Assembly: GCF_001045555.1 (NCBI RefSeq)
Contig: NZ_LFBU01000001.1
Coordinates: 1,736,001 to 1,800,000, forward strand
DNA length: 64,000 nucleotides
Reading direction: 5' to 3'
Source: Marinobacter subterrani
Lineage (GTDB): Bacteria; Pseudomonadota; Gammaproteobacteria; Pseudomonadales; Oleiphilaceae
Both the position numbers and the translations under genes were made by a program. How positions within the stretch are numbered: position 1 is the first letter of the stretch; the number at the start of each line of letters is the position of its first letter. A model generated the notes under the pieces. It made no database searches and was not told the origin of the DNA. It saw nothing but the letters and a program-made list of their open reading frames with translations. Shown here piece after piece: positions 52,486-61,381 of this stretch.

Positions 52486-53841
52486 TCAGTTGCGGCCGGC
52501 CTGCTCCATGGCAGTCAGCAATTCCATGGTTTTCTCCTTCATCAGGGCGATATCGCCCCGGGATTCCACGTTCAACCGGACCACCGGCTCGGTGTTGGAC
52601 ATGCGGAGGTTGAACCGCCAGCGTTCAAATTCCACGCTCAGGCCATCGACATGGCCGACCGAGACCGCATCGGCGCCGTAGATTTCTTCGATGGCCTCGA
52701 TCAGCCGGGCGGGATCGTCCACGGTCCGGTTGATCTCGCCACTGGCCGGGTAGGCCTCTATGCGGGCATCAATCAGCGATGACAGGGTCTGGCCGCTCTG
52801 GCACAGGCGCTCGGCAACCAGGAGCCAGGGGATCATGCCACTGTCGCAGTAGGCGAAGTCGCGGAAGTAGTGGTGTGCGCTCATTTCGCCCCCATAAAGG
52901 GCGTCTTCATCACGCATCCTCTGTTTGATAAAGGCATGGCCGGTTTTGCACTCGATGGCCTTGCCGCCTGCGGCCTGCACCAGATCCCGGGTGTTCCAGG
53001 TCAGGCGTGGGTCGTGGATAATCCGGCCACCGCCCATTTTGCGCAGGAACTGGTCTGCCAGCAGGCCGACGATGTAATAGCCTTCGATAAACCGGCCCTT
53101 CTCATCAAAGAAGAAGCAGCGGTCGTAGTCGCCATCCCAGGCAATCCCCATGTCCGCACCTTCGCGCAACACAGCCTCGGCGGTTACCGCCCGGTTCTCT
53201 TCCAGCAGGGGATTGGGCACACCGTTGGGAAAATGGCCATCGGGCTGATGATGCAGCCGCACAAACTCGAACGGCAGCCGTCGGGCAAGTGCATCAATCA
53301 CCGGCCCGGCACCACCATTGCCGGCATTCACCACGATTTTGAGCGGGCTCAACGCTCCCTCGTCTACAAGCCCCAGCAGGTGATTGATGTAATCCACTTC
53401 AATGGTCAGGCATTCCGAGCGCCCGAACGTCGGCGCATCTTCAAACGGCCCGTGAACCCGGTCGCGAAGGGTGTTGAGACCATTATCCGAACTGATCGGC
53501 CGGGATTCCGGCCCCACCAGTTTCATGCCATTGTGGTCTTTCGGATTGTGGCTGGCGGTAACCATGATGCCGCCATCCATGTTGTAGTAACTGGTGGCGA
53601 AGTACACCTGTTCGGTGCCACACAGCCCGATGTCGTAGACGTCAGCGCCCGCTGCCTTGAGTCCGGCGCTCAGCGCGGTGGCGATCTCGGGGCTGGAAAG
53701 CCGGATATCGTAGCCAACAACCACTCGCTTCGCGGCCGTCAGATCGACATAGGCACGGCCGATGCGCTCGGCCAGTTCGGGGTTCAGTTGATCCGGCACA
53801 CGGCCACGCAGGTCGTAGGCTTTAAAACAGGACAAATCCAT
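52486..53841 (-). CDS. algC: Phosphomannomutase/phosphoglucomutase AlgC
   Basis: 451 residues from the ATG at 53841, preceded by GGGAGACA; a ten-codon longer frame has no support. The phosphoserine active site is GIMVTASHNPKDHNG (Ser97), the metal loop is AWDGDYDRCFFFD, the sugar-binding loop is GEMSAHHYF and the C-terminal phosphate loop is RMSNTEPVVRLNVE. It makes mannose-1-phosphate for alginate (and glucose-1-phosphate for other glycans). In Pseudomonas algC lies away from the alginate operon; here it follows algA after 83 bp on the same strand. Confidence 0.95.
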   Translation of the reverse strand: MDLSCFKAYDLRGRVPDQLNPELAERIGRAYVDLTAAKRVVVGYDIRLSSPEIATALSAGLKAAGADVYDIGLCGTEQVYFATSYYNMDGGIMVTASHNPKDHNGMKLVGPESRPISSDNGLNTLRDRVHGPFEDAPTFGRSECLTIEVDYINHLLGLVDEGALSPLKIVVNAGNGGAGPVIDALARRLPFEFVRLHHQPDGHFPNGVPNPLLEENRAVTAEAVLREGADMGIAWDGDYDRCFFFDEKGRFIEGYYIVGLLADQFLRKMGGGRIIHDPRLTWNTRDLVQAAGGKAIECKTGHAFIKQRMRDEDALYGGEMSAHHYFRDFAYCDSGMIPWLLVAERLCQSGQTLSSLIDARIEAYPASGEINRTVDDPARLIEAIEEIYGADAVSVGHVDGLSVEFERWRFNLRMSNTEPVVRLNVESRGDIALMKEKTMELLTAMEQAGRN

Positions 53842-53883
53842 AACAGTGTCTCCCAAAATTCCTGTTAACATCCATCACGCACG

Positions 53884-53911
53884 CTCCGCCCGGGCAGGCC
53901 CGGGAACGGAG
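53884..53911. other. GC-rich hairpin between algA and algC
   Basis: CTCCG-CCCGGGC-AG-GCCCGGG-AA-CGGAG forms a 12-bp stem with a two-base bulge in the 83-bp gap between algA and algC. No T run follows in either direction, so it is probably an mRNA stability or processing element rather than a terminator. Confidence 0.4.
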
Positions 53912-53924
53912 TTTGCGAGCCGTT

Positions 53925-55388
53925 TCACACCCGTTCGGACATCACCGGAATTGCCTGTTCCTTCACATCCGCCTGCGGTGTGGACCGGCCATACCGGTCG
54001 TCCAGGCGTTCGATATCGTCTTCACCCAGGTAGGCACCAGACTGCACCTCGATCAGCTCCAGCGGAATCCGTCCCGGGTTGAACAGGCGGTGCACCGAGC
54101 CGATAGGGATGTAGGTGGATTCGTTCTCCGACAACAGAAAGGTCTCTTGATCGCGGGTCACCTCGGCGGTACCACGAACAATGATCCAGTGCTCCGCACG
54201 GTGATTGTGTTTTTGCAGCGACAGCCGTTCACCGGGCTTGACGGTGATGCGCTTGACCTGGAACCGGTTGCCAGTATCGATGCTGTCGTAGCTGCCCCAG
54301 GGGCGATAGACCTGCCGATGAGTCCGGGTTTCCGGGCGCTGTTGGCCGTTCAGCCGGGCCACCAGTTTTTTCACATCCTGGACATTGTCCCGGTGGGCCA
54401 CCATCACCGCATCCTTGGTGTCGACCACGACCAGATCCTTGACCCCCAGCAGGGCAACAAGTTTGTCCGAGGCATGCACCAGGCAGCCACTGGCACCTTC
54501 CAGGCAGGCGTCGCCCACCACTGCGTTGGCCTGGTCGTCCTTGGTGGTCACGTCCCAGATCGTTGACCAGGAGCCAACATCGCTCCAGCCGGCGTCCATG
54601 GGCACCAGCAGGGCCCTGGAGGTCTTTTCCATGACCGCGTAGTCAATGGAGTCGTCCGGGCAGTGTTCGAAAATTTCCGGCGGAATACGGGTGAAGGCCA
54701 TGTCCCGGCTGAAGCTCCGGGCCGCCAGCAGGCAGGTGTCGTAGATATCCGGGCTGTGTTTCTTGAGCTCCGACAGATAGCTGTCTGCGCGGAACATGAA
54801 CATGCCGCTGTTCCAGTAATAGCCGCCGGCCGAGAGCAACGCAGCGGCCTTTTCCGCATCTGGCTTCTCGATAAAGCGCGATACCGGCCTGGCCCCGCCG
54901 GGCGCCGCTCCCGACTGACCGGCCGCGATATACCCGTAACCGGTTTCCGGGCGCGTGGGTGTGATGCCAAACAGCACCAGGCCACCGGATCGGGCCACTT
55001 CCTCCCCTTTGACGACCGCAGCGCGGAAAGCCTCGGTATCTTCTATGGCATGATCTGCCGGCAGGATCAACATAATCGCTTTGGGATCCTTGCGGGCGAC
55101 CTCTATGGCGGCCAGCGCAACCGCCGGTGCGGTATTGCGCCCGAATGGTTCCAGCAAAATCGACATGGGCTCCCGGCCGATCGCCGCCAACTGCTCCTTG
55201 ACGATGAACCGGTGCTCGTCGTTGGCCACCACCACCGGCGCTTCAAGATCATCAACGGGCAGCCGGCTCAGGGTCTGCTGCAACATGCTTTGCTCTCCCA
55301 CCAGCGGGAGAAACTGTTTCGGGTAGGCCTGGCGCGACAGCGGCCAGAGTCTGGAACCGCTACCACCTGAGAGAATGACTGGAATCAT
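53925..55388 (-). CDS. algA: Bifunctional mannose-6-phosphate isomerase / GDP-mannose pyrophosphorylase AlgA
   Basis: 487 residues (Pseudomonas AlgA has 481). The nucleotidyltransferase half (about 1-285) begins MIPVILSGGSGSRLWPLSR, the GDP-mannose pyrophosphorylase signature, and has VSRFIEKPDAEKA. The isomerase half (about 330-465) is a cupin with LSLQKHNHRAEHWIIVRG, whose His residues would hold zinc. The protein supplies GDP-mannose for alginate. It is 96 bp after algL. In Pseudomonas algA also ends the operon; here algC follows. Confidence 0.96.
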   Translation of the reverse strand: MIPVILSGGSGSRLWPLSRQAYPKQFLPLVGEQSMLQQTLSRLPVDDLEAPVVVANDEHRFIVKEQLAAIGREPMSILLEPFGRNTAPAVALAAIEVARKDPKAIMLILPADHAIEDTEAFRAAVVKGEEVARSGGLVLFGITPTRPETGYGYIAAGQSGAAPGGARPVSRFIEKPDAEKAAALLSAGGYYWNSGMFMFRADSYLSELKKHSPDIYDTCLLAARSFSRDMAFTRIPPEIFEHCPDDSIDYAVMEKTSRALLVPMDAGWSDVGSWSTIWDVTTKDDQANAVVGDACLEGASGCLVHASDKLVALLGVKDLVVVDTKDAVMVAHRDNVQDVKKLVARLNGQQRPETRTHRQVYRPWGSYDSIDTGNRFQVKRITVKPGERLSLQKHNHRAEHWIIVRGTAEVTRDQETFLLSENESTYIPIGSVHRLFNPGRIPLELIEVQSGAYLGEDDIERLDDRYGRSTPQADVKEQAIPVMSERV

Positions 55389-55484
55389 TGTCCTGCTCCT
55401 TTGCTCTTCGATTGGCTGCCCCGGAGATATTCCGTGGGCAGGTTCCGGGGCGACCGAAGACGGCTCCGGGCCCCTCAGGGATAT

Positions 55485-56666
55485 TTATGTGTCACGTAAT
55501 TTGAGATCGCCCGGCGGGTTGGGCCTCGCGTCGACGGGCCATAACGGGTCAACCCGGTACAGATAGGAAATGTCCCCACCCAGCCGGGTGGATTTCATCG
55601 GCCGCAGGTCTTCCAGGAAGCCAGACATGCCCTCGACATCCCCCCACATCACCTGCCAGGGTTCCATCCAGGCGAGTGACCAGGACTTGTAGAGCCCGTC
55701 TGTGATCTGTTCATACCCCACCAGGTCACCGACAAGTTCCGGAGATTCAAGTCCGGCAACGACGTTTCTTGCCAGCGCGTGGAACTCACTCTGGTAGTCA
55801 TCATGCAGCGGGTAGCCGTTCACCTCCGCAAAGGTCGCGATCATCGTCAGGGGCTGCATGGCGTAATTAAGGTATTCCAGGGCCCGGGTTTCCCGGCTGA
55901 GCTCTCTGGGCAGGTAACCCTCCGGGTTGATCTGCCCCATGGCTTCGTCAAATTTCGCCAGCGACCAGCTCCAGTCACCACATTCCTGGGTCGCCACCGC
56001 CGCCGACATGACCGCCCAGGCAGCCCAGTAATCATGGTTGTTGACCTTCTCGGGGTCTCGGTCGGTGTAGTAGGCGCGAACGCCATCACTGAGCTGCCGG
56101 AACCAGCGTTCAATCCGCTCTGACTGAGCGGCGTCAAGCGCCCCTTCGGGCGCAGACGCAGCGGCCCGCAGATAGGCGTTGGCCGCGGCCGCCAAGGCCC
56201 ATTTCCGCACCGCCTGGCCAACATGATTGATATCGTCGGTCAGCAGCGCATCCGCACTGGCCCAGGCATCCAGATTGTCCATCACGCAATTCAGTGCGGG
56301 TATGCCATCGCCGTCCACCTGATAATCGTCCGTGGCGGCGATCACGGCTTTCTCAAAGCTGCGAATCTTTTCGGTGGCCTCCTTGTAGGCCAGCTGGGCC
56401 TCCTCGTTGAGTTCGTTTCGGGCATCGTCGCTGCCCTGATACTTGCTGGTGAATGACAAGCCACCCACATGGGGCTCCACCCGCTCGCAATCGTAATCGC
56501 CACCGTCATCCCGCGCCGGAATCTGGTAGTAGCCCGCCGGTGCGCGCAGTTCGCCCTCAATGCACTGGCCGGCGTGGACCGTGCTTACTCCGAAAACTGT
56601 GGATACCGCTGCCGTCAAAAGTGTCCGGCGCCATTGTCCCGGCCCGGACCGTTGTCGGATCTTCAT
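55485..56666 (-). CDS. algL: Alginate lyase AlgL
   Basis: 393 residues with a signal peptide (about 1-32, basic start then a hydrophobic run ending VHA). The catalytic motif NNHDYWAAW is at 209-217, and the family pattern of helices (alpha/alpha toroid) is clear, including CGDWSWSLAKFDEAM. It degrades polymannuronate in the periplasm by beta-elimination, clearing stray polymer during secretion. Somewhat longer than Pseudomonas AlgL (367), with an extended N-terminal part. Lies 33 bp after algX. Confidence 0.93.
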   Translation of the reverse strand: MKIRQRSGPGQWRRTLLTAAVSTVFGVSTVHAGQCIEGELRAPAGYYQIPARDDGGDYDCERVEPHVGGLSFTSKYQGSDDARNELNEEAQLAYKEATEKIRSFEKAVIAATDDYQVDGDGIPALNCVMDNLDAWASADALLTDDINHVGQAVRKWALAAAANAYLRAAASAPEGALDAAQSERIERWFRQLSDGVRAYYTDRDPEKVNNHDYWAAWAVMSAAVATQECGDWSWSLAKFDEAMGQINPEGYLPRELSRETRALEYLNYAMQPLTMIATFAEVNGYPLHDDYQSEFHALARNVVAGLESPELVGDLVGYEQITDGLYKSWSLAWMEPWQVMWGDVEGMSGFLEDLRPMKSTRLGGDISYLYRVDPLWPVDARPNPPGDLKLRDT

Positions 56667-56699
56667 GGCTATCCTCTCCTTCCACTGGGTGAATGTGCG

Positions 56700-58124
56700 T
56701 CAGATATCCTGACGCCGACATATCTTCGCAGTGACCGTGAGCCCCTCACTGACCTGCTCGGGTTCAAGTTCGAGATCCAGTGACATGAACTTCTCGTCGT
56801 TCCAGTCCGGACCTTCCGGGAGCTCGAAAACGAATCGCCCCGGGGTTTCCACGCGATCGCCATATTCCATGTCCACCCGGTCATTGCGACCGAAGACGAA
56901 CCAGATGGAGGCTTCCACTTCCTTTACGGCGGGGTCACTGAACTGCAGGTCCACCACATAGTCGTCGCTGGGCATCTCGATGAACTGGCCACCGCCGTTG
57001 TAGAGCACCTCGTTGACACCGGATTCTATGGTTGTGGTTTCCTGCAATACCGGCTTGGTGCCTTCACAACCGCCACTGACCAACGGCGTCACCTGTCGAT
57101 AAAATTCGCTGCTGTCCAGGTTGTGGTAGGCGGGCACCTCCCAGATCAGAATCTTCGGGGGTGACTGGCGGAAGTTGTCAGACATCAGATACTCGAACAT
57201 GGATCCGTCATAACTGCCCCCGGCAACCGCCACGTTGAGGATCTCCACGCCCAGGAATTCCTGGAGCGAGCCCACAAAGTTGTAATCCTGGGCGCCCTTG
57301 CTGTTACTGGTTCCCACCAGTGTGATCGGTGGCAGCCCCTGGTCACCAAACAGCGCACTGGCGCCCGCTGCCGCCCCGGTACCGGAAGATTCCGTGCGGA
57401 ACTCGTCGACATACTGGGAGCCGTAGGCGAACCCACAGATTCGGCGCGCCGCATCCTGCAGCGAACCGTCCTTGCGGATCAGGCCGGACCGGTAGGTAAC
57501 GAACTCCTGTTTCGAAAGCGACTGGTACACGGGCATTTTTTTGATCCTGTCAGCCACCAGTCTTGCGGTGCGCCGGGCACCGTAGGGTGTCCAGTGGTGA
57601 TCACGCTTGAAGTAATAGGCCTCCTCGCCGGTCGGCTGCCCCAGCAACGGGGTCAGATCCGGCACCACCAGCCCGGCCTGGCGAAACCGTTCGAGCGCCG
57701 CCCCATAGCTATGCCGGGCCAGGCTCCAGTTAAACGGCACCGGTGAGGTGTCCGGCAAGCGGTCGGGATGCACCAGCCCTTTCGTCGGCTGGAATACCAT
57801 CACCAGCTCCGTGCCGGTGGTCTTTTTCAGGTGCTGCGCAAACCGTTTGAGGTGCCTGAGACCTTCCAGGTCAGGCCCGAACTGCTCCACCAGTTCGGCC
57901 TCAGACCTGAACAGCCAGCCGTCCTCCCCCGGTACCAGCATCTTAAAGTTCTTCAGATAACTGGTGTCGTAGCTTGCCGGGGAGGCGGTCGCCGGGCACA
58001 AATCACAGCATCGCTGGATGTCGTACTCCGGCGGCTCAACAGCGCTGGACGACGAGGCCCAGCCGCCGACCAGAGCGGCCAGTAACAGCAGCCAGAACCC
58101 GCGATATGGCAAACCCTGCTTCAT
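56700..58124 (-). CDS. algX: Alginate O-acetyltransferase AlgX
   Basis: 474 residues, the same length as Pseudomonas AlgX. Signal peptide about 1-28. The SGNH-like hydrolase domain has FKRDHHWTPYGARRTA (Asp175, His177) and VGTSNSKGAQDYNF (Ser273), the catalytic triad; the C-terminal carbohydrate-binding module follows (about 350-474). It transfers acetyl groups to mannuronate residues in the periplasm. The ATG overlaps the algF stop by 4 nt. In Pseudomonas algX sits between algG and algL; here it follows algF. Confidence 0.95.
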   Translation of the reverse strand: MKQGLPYRGFWLLLLAALVGGWASSSSAVEPPEYDIQRCCDLCPATASPASYDTSYLKNFKMLVPGEDGWLFRSEAELVEQFGPDLEGLRHLKRFAQHLKKTTGTELVMVFQPTKGLVHPDRLPDTSPVPFNWSLARHSYGAALERFRQAGLVVPDLTPLLGQPTGEEAYYFKRDHHWTPYGARRTARLVADRIKKMPVYQSLSKQEFVTYRSGLIRKDGSLQDAARRICGFAYGSQYVDEFRTESSGTGAAAGASALFGDQGLPPITLVGTSNSKGAQDYNFVGSLQEFLGVEILNVAVAGGSYDGSMFEYLMSDNFRQSPPKILIWEVPAYHNLDSSEFYRQVTPLVSGGCEGTKPVLQETTTIESGVNEVLYNGGGQFIEMPSDDYVVDLQFSDPAVKEVEASIWFVFGRNDRVDMEYGDRVETPGRFVFELPEGPDWNDEKFMSLDLELEPEQVSEGLTVTAKICRRQDI

Positions 58125-58771
58125 ACCGAGGTATCCACCCGGTTCTCAGCCACCACCAAACGTGGCGAACCACCGACATCAATGGCAAACACACTGAATA
58201 CCTTGCCCCGCTGAAGGCTGATCTGAGGGGTTTTGGCGAGCGGCTCACCACTCTGGAAGGCACCCAGCATGATCTTGACGGCATTGATCTCGCGATTATC
58301 GACGTTGAGCGAATCCACCGATTCAATGACAGCAACCTTGCCATCTGCCGTTCTCAGGCTCACACCACCCTCGCTCGTCAGGTTGTAGAACGACAGCAGT
58401 GCTTTTCGGGGGTTATCGAAGGTCACGTCCTTGAGCACTTTCGTCTCACCGGAATCCAGCACAACCGCGGTGTAGAACTCGTTTTTTCCCATACGAACCG
58501 GGGTTGAGTGGCCTGCAACCTCAAGCTGGTAGGTACCGGCCGGAAGGTAGATGTAGGGGCTCGCCGCCAGGGGCTCCACTTCAGTGATAAGCTTGCCGCC
58601 AATCGCAGCCTGGGCCAGCGAGCCGCTGGCATCGGCGTTCACTACTCGGATAAATGCCGCACCGTCCGGTGCTTCGGCCGCGTACAACGCATCCTCGCCG
58701 GCCTGGGCTGTGTTAACGGCGACAACAAGACTGATCAAAACTAACAAGGCAGAGTGCATTAGCATTTTCAT
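58121..58771 (-). CDS. algF: Alginate O-acetylation protein AlgF
   Basis: 216 residues from the ATG at 58771, preceded by GTGAGGATCATCACC; this equals the length of Pseudomonas AlgF. A GTG at 58786 overlapping the algJ stop (GTGA) is an alternative start. Signal peptide about 1-24 ends with Ala-Gln-Ala. It consists of two small beta domains (for example GAAFIRVVNADASGSLAQAA and LRTADGKVAVIESVDSLNVD). AlgF is a periplasmic partner that helps hand acetyl groups between AlgI/AlgJ and AlgX. Confidence 0.93.
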   Translation of the reverse strand: MKMLMHSALLVLISLVVAVNTAQAGEDALYAAEAPDGAAFIRVVNADASGSLAQAAIGGKLITEVEPLAASPYIYLPAGTYQLEVAGHSTPVRMGKNEFYTAVVLDSGETKVLKDVTFDNPRKALLSFYNLTSEGGVSLRTADGKVAVIESVDSLNVDNREINAVKIMLGAFQSGEPLAKTPQISLQRGKVFSVFAIDVGGSPRLVVAENRVDTSV

Positions 58772-58782
58772 GGTGATGATCC

Positions 58783-59934
58783 TCACGGGTTGGTTTCAGA
58801 ATTGCGGCCGGACTTGGCGGCCAGCAGGTTATCCGCCTGACGGAACCATGCCAGGGCCTGGTCAGACTCCAGCGGCTGCGCCAGGTAGCGCTCAGGAAAT
58901 TCCCAGATCACCAACCGGGGCGGGTGATCCTGAAAATCGGACGATTGCAGGTAGTCGGTCATTGGCTGGATCGGCCCTTTGCCCTCATCCGCCACATTGA
59001 TCAGATCCCGTCCCAGGTGCTGCCGTAACGCCCCCGGGAAATTCCAGAGGCGATTGGCACTGTAGCTGGTGCCCACCAGCACCGTTGCGGCCCGGGTTGC
59101 GCCAAACAGGGCTCCGGCATTGCTGGCGGGGCTGGCAGCCAATTCGGTTGTCCGTGGCTTGAGCAGATCCGGTTTCGGGCCGAGTTCGGAAAACGCCGGG
59201 GCCACCGGGATGTAAGTCAGCAGATCCCCCCGGTGCTTGATCGGCTCCGCCACCGAGGTGACATAGGTCTTTTCTCCCCAGGACTGCTGTGGGAAACGGT
59301 CACGGATAAAACTCGCCGCATGCCGGGCAAACAGATCCGCACCCACCGGCGTCCAGTGGGTATCGGTGCGCAGGAACACCCGCTGCCCCTCCCGCTGGGC
59401 CTGCTCCATTGCCGGGGCCAGATCCGGCGCCGCGACGTTTGCGGCCGTCAGGGTTCTCAGGAACCGCTGGTAAAGAGATGTCATCACAGGCTGTGGCCGG
59501 GTGTCGTCGAGCTTTTCCGAGTAGATGCGGGCCTTGGCCGGCACCACCAGTAGCACCAGCGGGATACCCCGGGCGCGCAGGTACTGGCTGACCCGGGTTA
59601 CCCGTTCGAGATTAAGGCTAACCAGATGCTGGTCAGGCCTGGCCGGATAGAACTCCTCGTCACTGAACAGCCAGTCCTGGCGGCCAACCACGACCCCGAG
59701 CCGGCCCTCCTCAAACAGCGAATAGTTGATGGCAGCCCAGAGATTGGTGCCCAGGTCACGGGCCGGGAACCGGTCGTCGTAGTGGCTCTCCAGGTCCCTC
59801 GCCCATTCGCCATTGACCAGGCTCAGGTTGTCCGGCCCCTCATAGCCAGCCAGGGGCCGGACGGACAGCACCCCGAGTACCAGCACCAGGGCGATAAACA
59901 GAAAGGCGGTCAAGGTTGCGGCAGATTTGGTCAT
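58783..59934 (-). CDS. algJ: Alginate O-acetyltransferase AlgJ
   Basis: 383 residues (391 in Pseudomonas). One N-terminal membrane segment (about 8-26) anchors the protein to the periplasmic side. The AlgX/AlgJ-type hydrolase fold has FLRTDTHWTPVGADLF (Asp191, His193) and VLVGTSYSANRLWNF (Ser290). It works with AlgI and AlgX in acetylating alginate. The gene lies 9 bp after algI and ends 4 nt inside a possible GTG start of algF, so translation of I-J-F-X is tightly linked. Confidence 0.95.
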   Translation of the reverse strand: MTKSAATLTAFLFIALVLVLGVLSVRPLAGYEGPDNLSLVNGEWARDLESHYDDRFPARDLGTNLWAAINYSLFEEGRLGVVVGRQDWLFSDEEFYPARPDQHLVSLNLERVTRVSQYLRARGIPLVLLVVPAKARIYSEKLDDTRPQPVMTSLYQRFLRTLTAANVAAPDLAPAMEQAQREGQRVFLRTDTHWTPVGADLFARHAASFIRDRFPQQSWGEKTYVTSVAEPIKHRGDLLTYIPVAPAFSELGPKPDLLKPRTTELAASPASNAGALFGATRAATVLVGTSYSANRLWNFPGALRQHLGRDLINVADEGKGPIQPMTDYLQSSDFQDHPPRLVIWEFPERYLAQPLESDQALAWFRQADNLLAAKSGRNSETNP

Positions 59935-59943
59935 CGCGCCCTC

Positions 59944-61380
59944 TCAGAACTGGAAATAAAGGAATGGTGAAAAGCTCTCGGCGGACAACTTGAGCACCGC
60001 CAGGGCAAACACCGGAACCAGCAGCGGTCCGGTCGCAGAGCGCCAGGCCGGTGCCATGCCCCCCATGGCACCGGGATCGAGCAAACCCCGCCGGCCCAGG
60101 CGATCGCGCAATCCCATCAACGCAATCACACCGTAGGCGAGTGCAAGAATGGCCAGGTTAAGATCACGAATTCCCTGAAGGTACAGGCTACTCAGGCCAG
60201 CACCGTCAAAACTGAACATGGCGCCGTAGAACCCGAAGGCGTCACCCAACGTGGCCGCCCGGAAGGTCACCCAGCCCAGCATCACGAACAGAAACGTGCT
60301 TGCCCATCGGAGCCACCGGAAATCGGCCGGATTACCCGGGACACCCAGCCGGCGCTCGATCGACAACAACAGGCCGTGCCAGGCGCCCCACAACAGGAAG
60401 GTCCAGTTGGCACCGTGCCAGAGGCCACCAAGCAGCATGGTGAGCAGCAGGTTTCGGTAGGTTTTGAAGGTGCTGTTGCGATTGCCACCCAGGGGGATGT
60501 AGAGATAATCCCGCAGCCAGGTCGACAGGCTGATGTGCCAGCGCCGCCAGAACTCAGTAATACTCTGGCTGATGTAAGGCTGATTGAAGTTTTCAGGAAA
60601 CCGGAACCCCATCATCAACCCGAGGCCAATGGCCATATCCGAGTAACCGGAAAAATCGAAATACAGCTGCGCCGTATAGGCCAGGATGCCCAGCCAGGCA
60701 TCCGCCATGGTGGGATCGGCCAGCGCAAAGGCGTTGTCCGCCAGTGGCGCGATGGAGTCGGCAATGAAGACTTTCTTGATAAAGCCCTGCATGAACCTCA
60801 CCGAGCCTTCACCAAACTTCTCCAGGGTGTGGGTGCGCTCGTTAAACTGGTCCGCCAGGTCCTTGTAGCGCAATACCGGGCCGGCAATGAGCTGGGGAAA
60901 CAGCGCAATGAACGCTGCAAAGTCGACGAACCTCCGTGTGGGTTCAGTGTCACCGCGATAGACATCCACCACGTAGGAAATCGCCTGAAACACATAGAAC
61001 GAAATGCCAATCGGCAGAATGATGTTGGCCATCTCCAGCGGCTCACTGCCCGCAGCCACCAACAGCTCATTCAGGCTCTCGACACCGAAATTGGCGTATT
61101 TGAAATACGCCAGGGTGGCAAGATCGCCCGCGACCCCCACGGCAACCCACTTGCGGGCGCCGGCGGTTCCAATACCGGCCCGGTGAATCCCCAGGCCAAT
61201 CAGGTAATTCCACACGGTGACCGCCACGAACAGCACCAGGAAATCGACCCGCCACCAGGCGTAGAAGGCGTAGCTGCCAATCAGGATCACCAGTGAGCGG
61301 TGCCTGAACGGCGTCAGGTAATAGATCCCCAGAAACAGCGGCAGGAACAGGAACAGGAAGATATTGGAGGAAAAGACCAT
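59944..61380 (-). CDS. algI: Alginate O-acetyltransferase membrane protein AlgI (MBOAT)
   Basis: 478 residues with about ten to twelve membrane segments, of the membrane-bound O-acyltransferase family. Key motifs are FFWRRWHIS-type EFWRRWHISLSTWLRDYLYI (His282) and LGGLWHGANWTFLLWG with the invariant His322. It passes acetyl groups from a cytoplasmic donor across the membrane to AlgJ/AlgX. It is about 40 residues shorter at the C terminus than Pseudomonas AlgI (520). Starts 1 bp after the algG stop. Confidence 0.95.
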   Translation of the reverse strand: MVFSSNIFLFLFLPLFLGIYYLTPFRHRSLVILIGSYAFYAWWRVDFLVLFVAVTVWNYLIGLGIHRAGIGTAGARKWVAVGVAGDLATLAYFKYANFGVESLNELLVAAGSEPLEMANIILPIGISFYVFQAISYVVDVYRGDTEPTRRFVDFAAFIALFPQLIAGPVLRYKDLADQFNERTHTLEKFGEGSVRFMQGFIKKVFIADSIAPLADNAFALADPTMADAWLGILAYTAQLYFDFSGYSDMAIGLGLMMGFRFPENFNQPYISQSITEFWRRWHISLSTWLRDYLYIPLGGNRNSTFKTYRNLLLTMLLGGLWHGANWTFLLWGAWHGLLLSIERRLGVPGNPADFRWLRWASTFLFVMLGWVTFRAATLGDAFGFYGAMFSFDGAGLSSLYLQGIRDLNLAILALAYGVIALMGLRDRLGRRGLLDPGAMGGMAPAWRSATGPLLVPVFALAVLKLSAESFSPFLYFQF

Positions 61381-61381
61381 G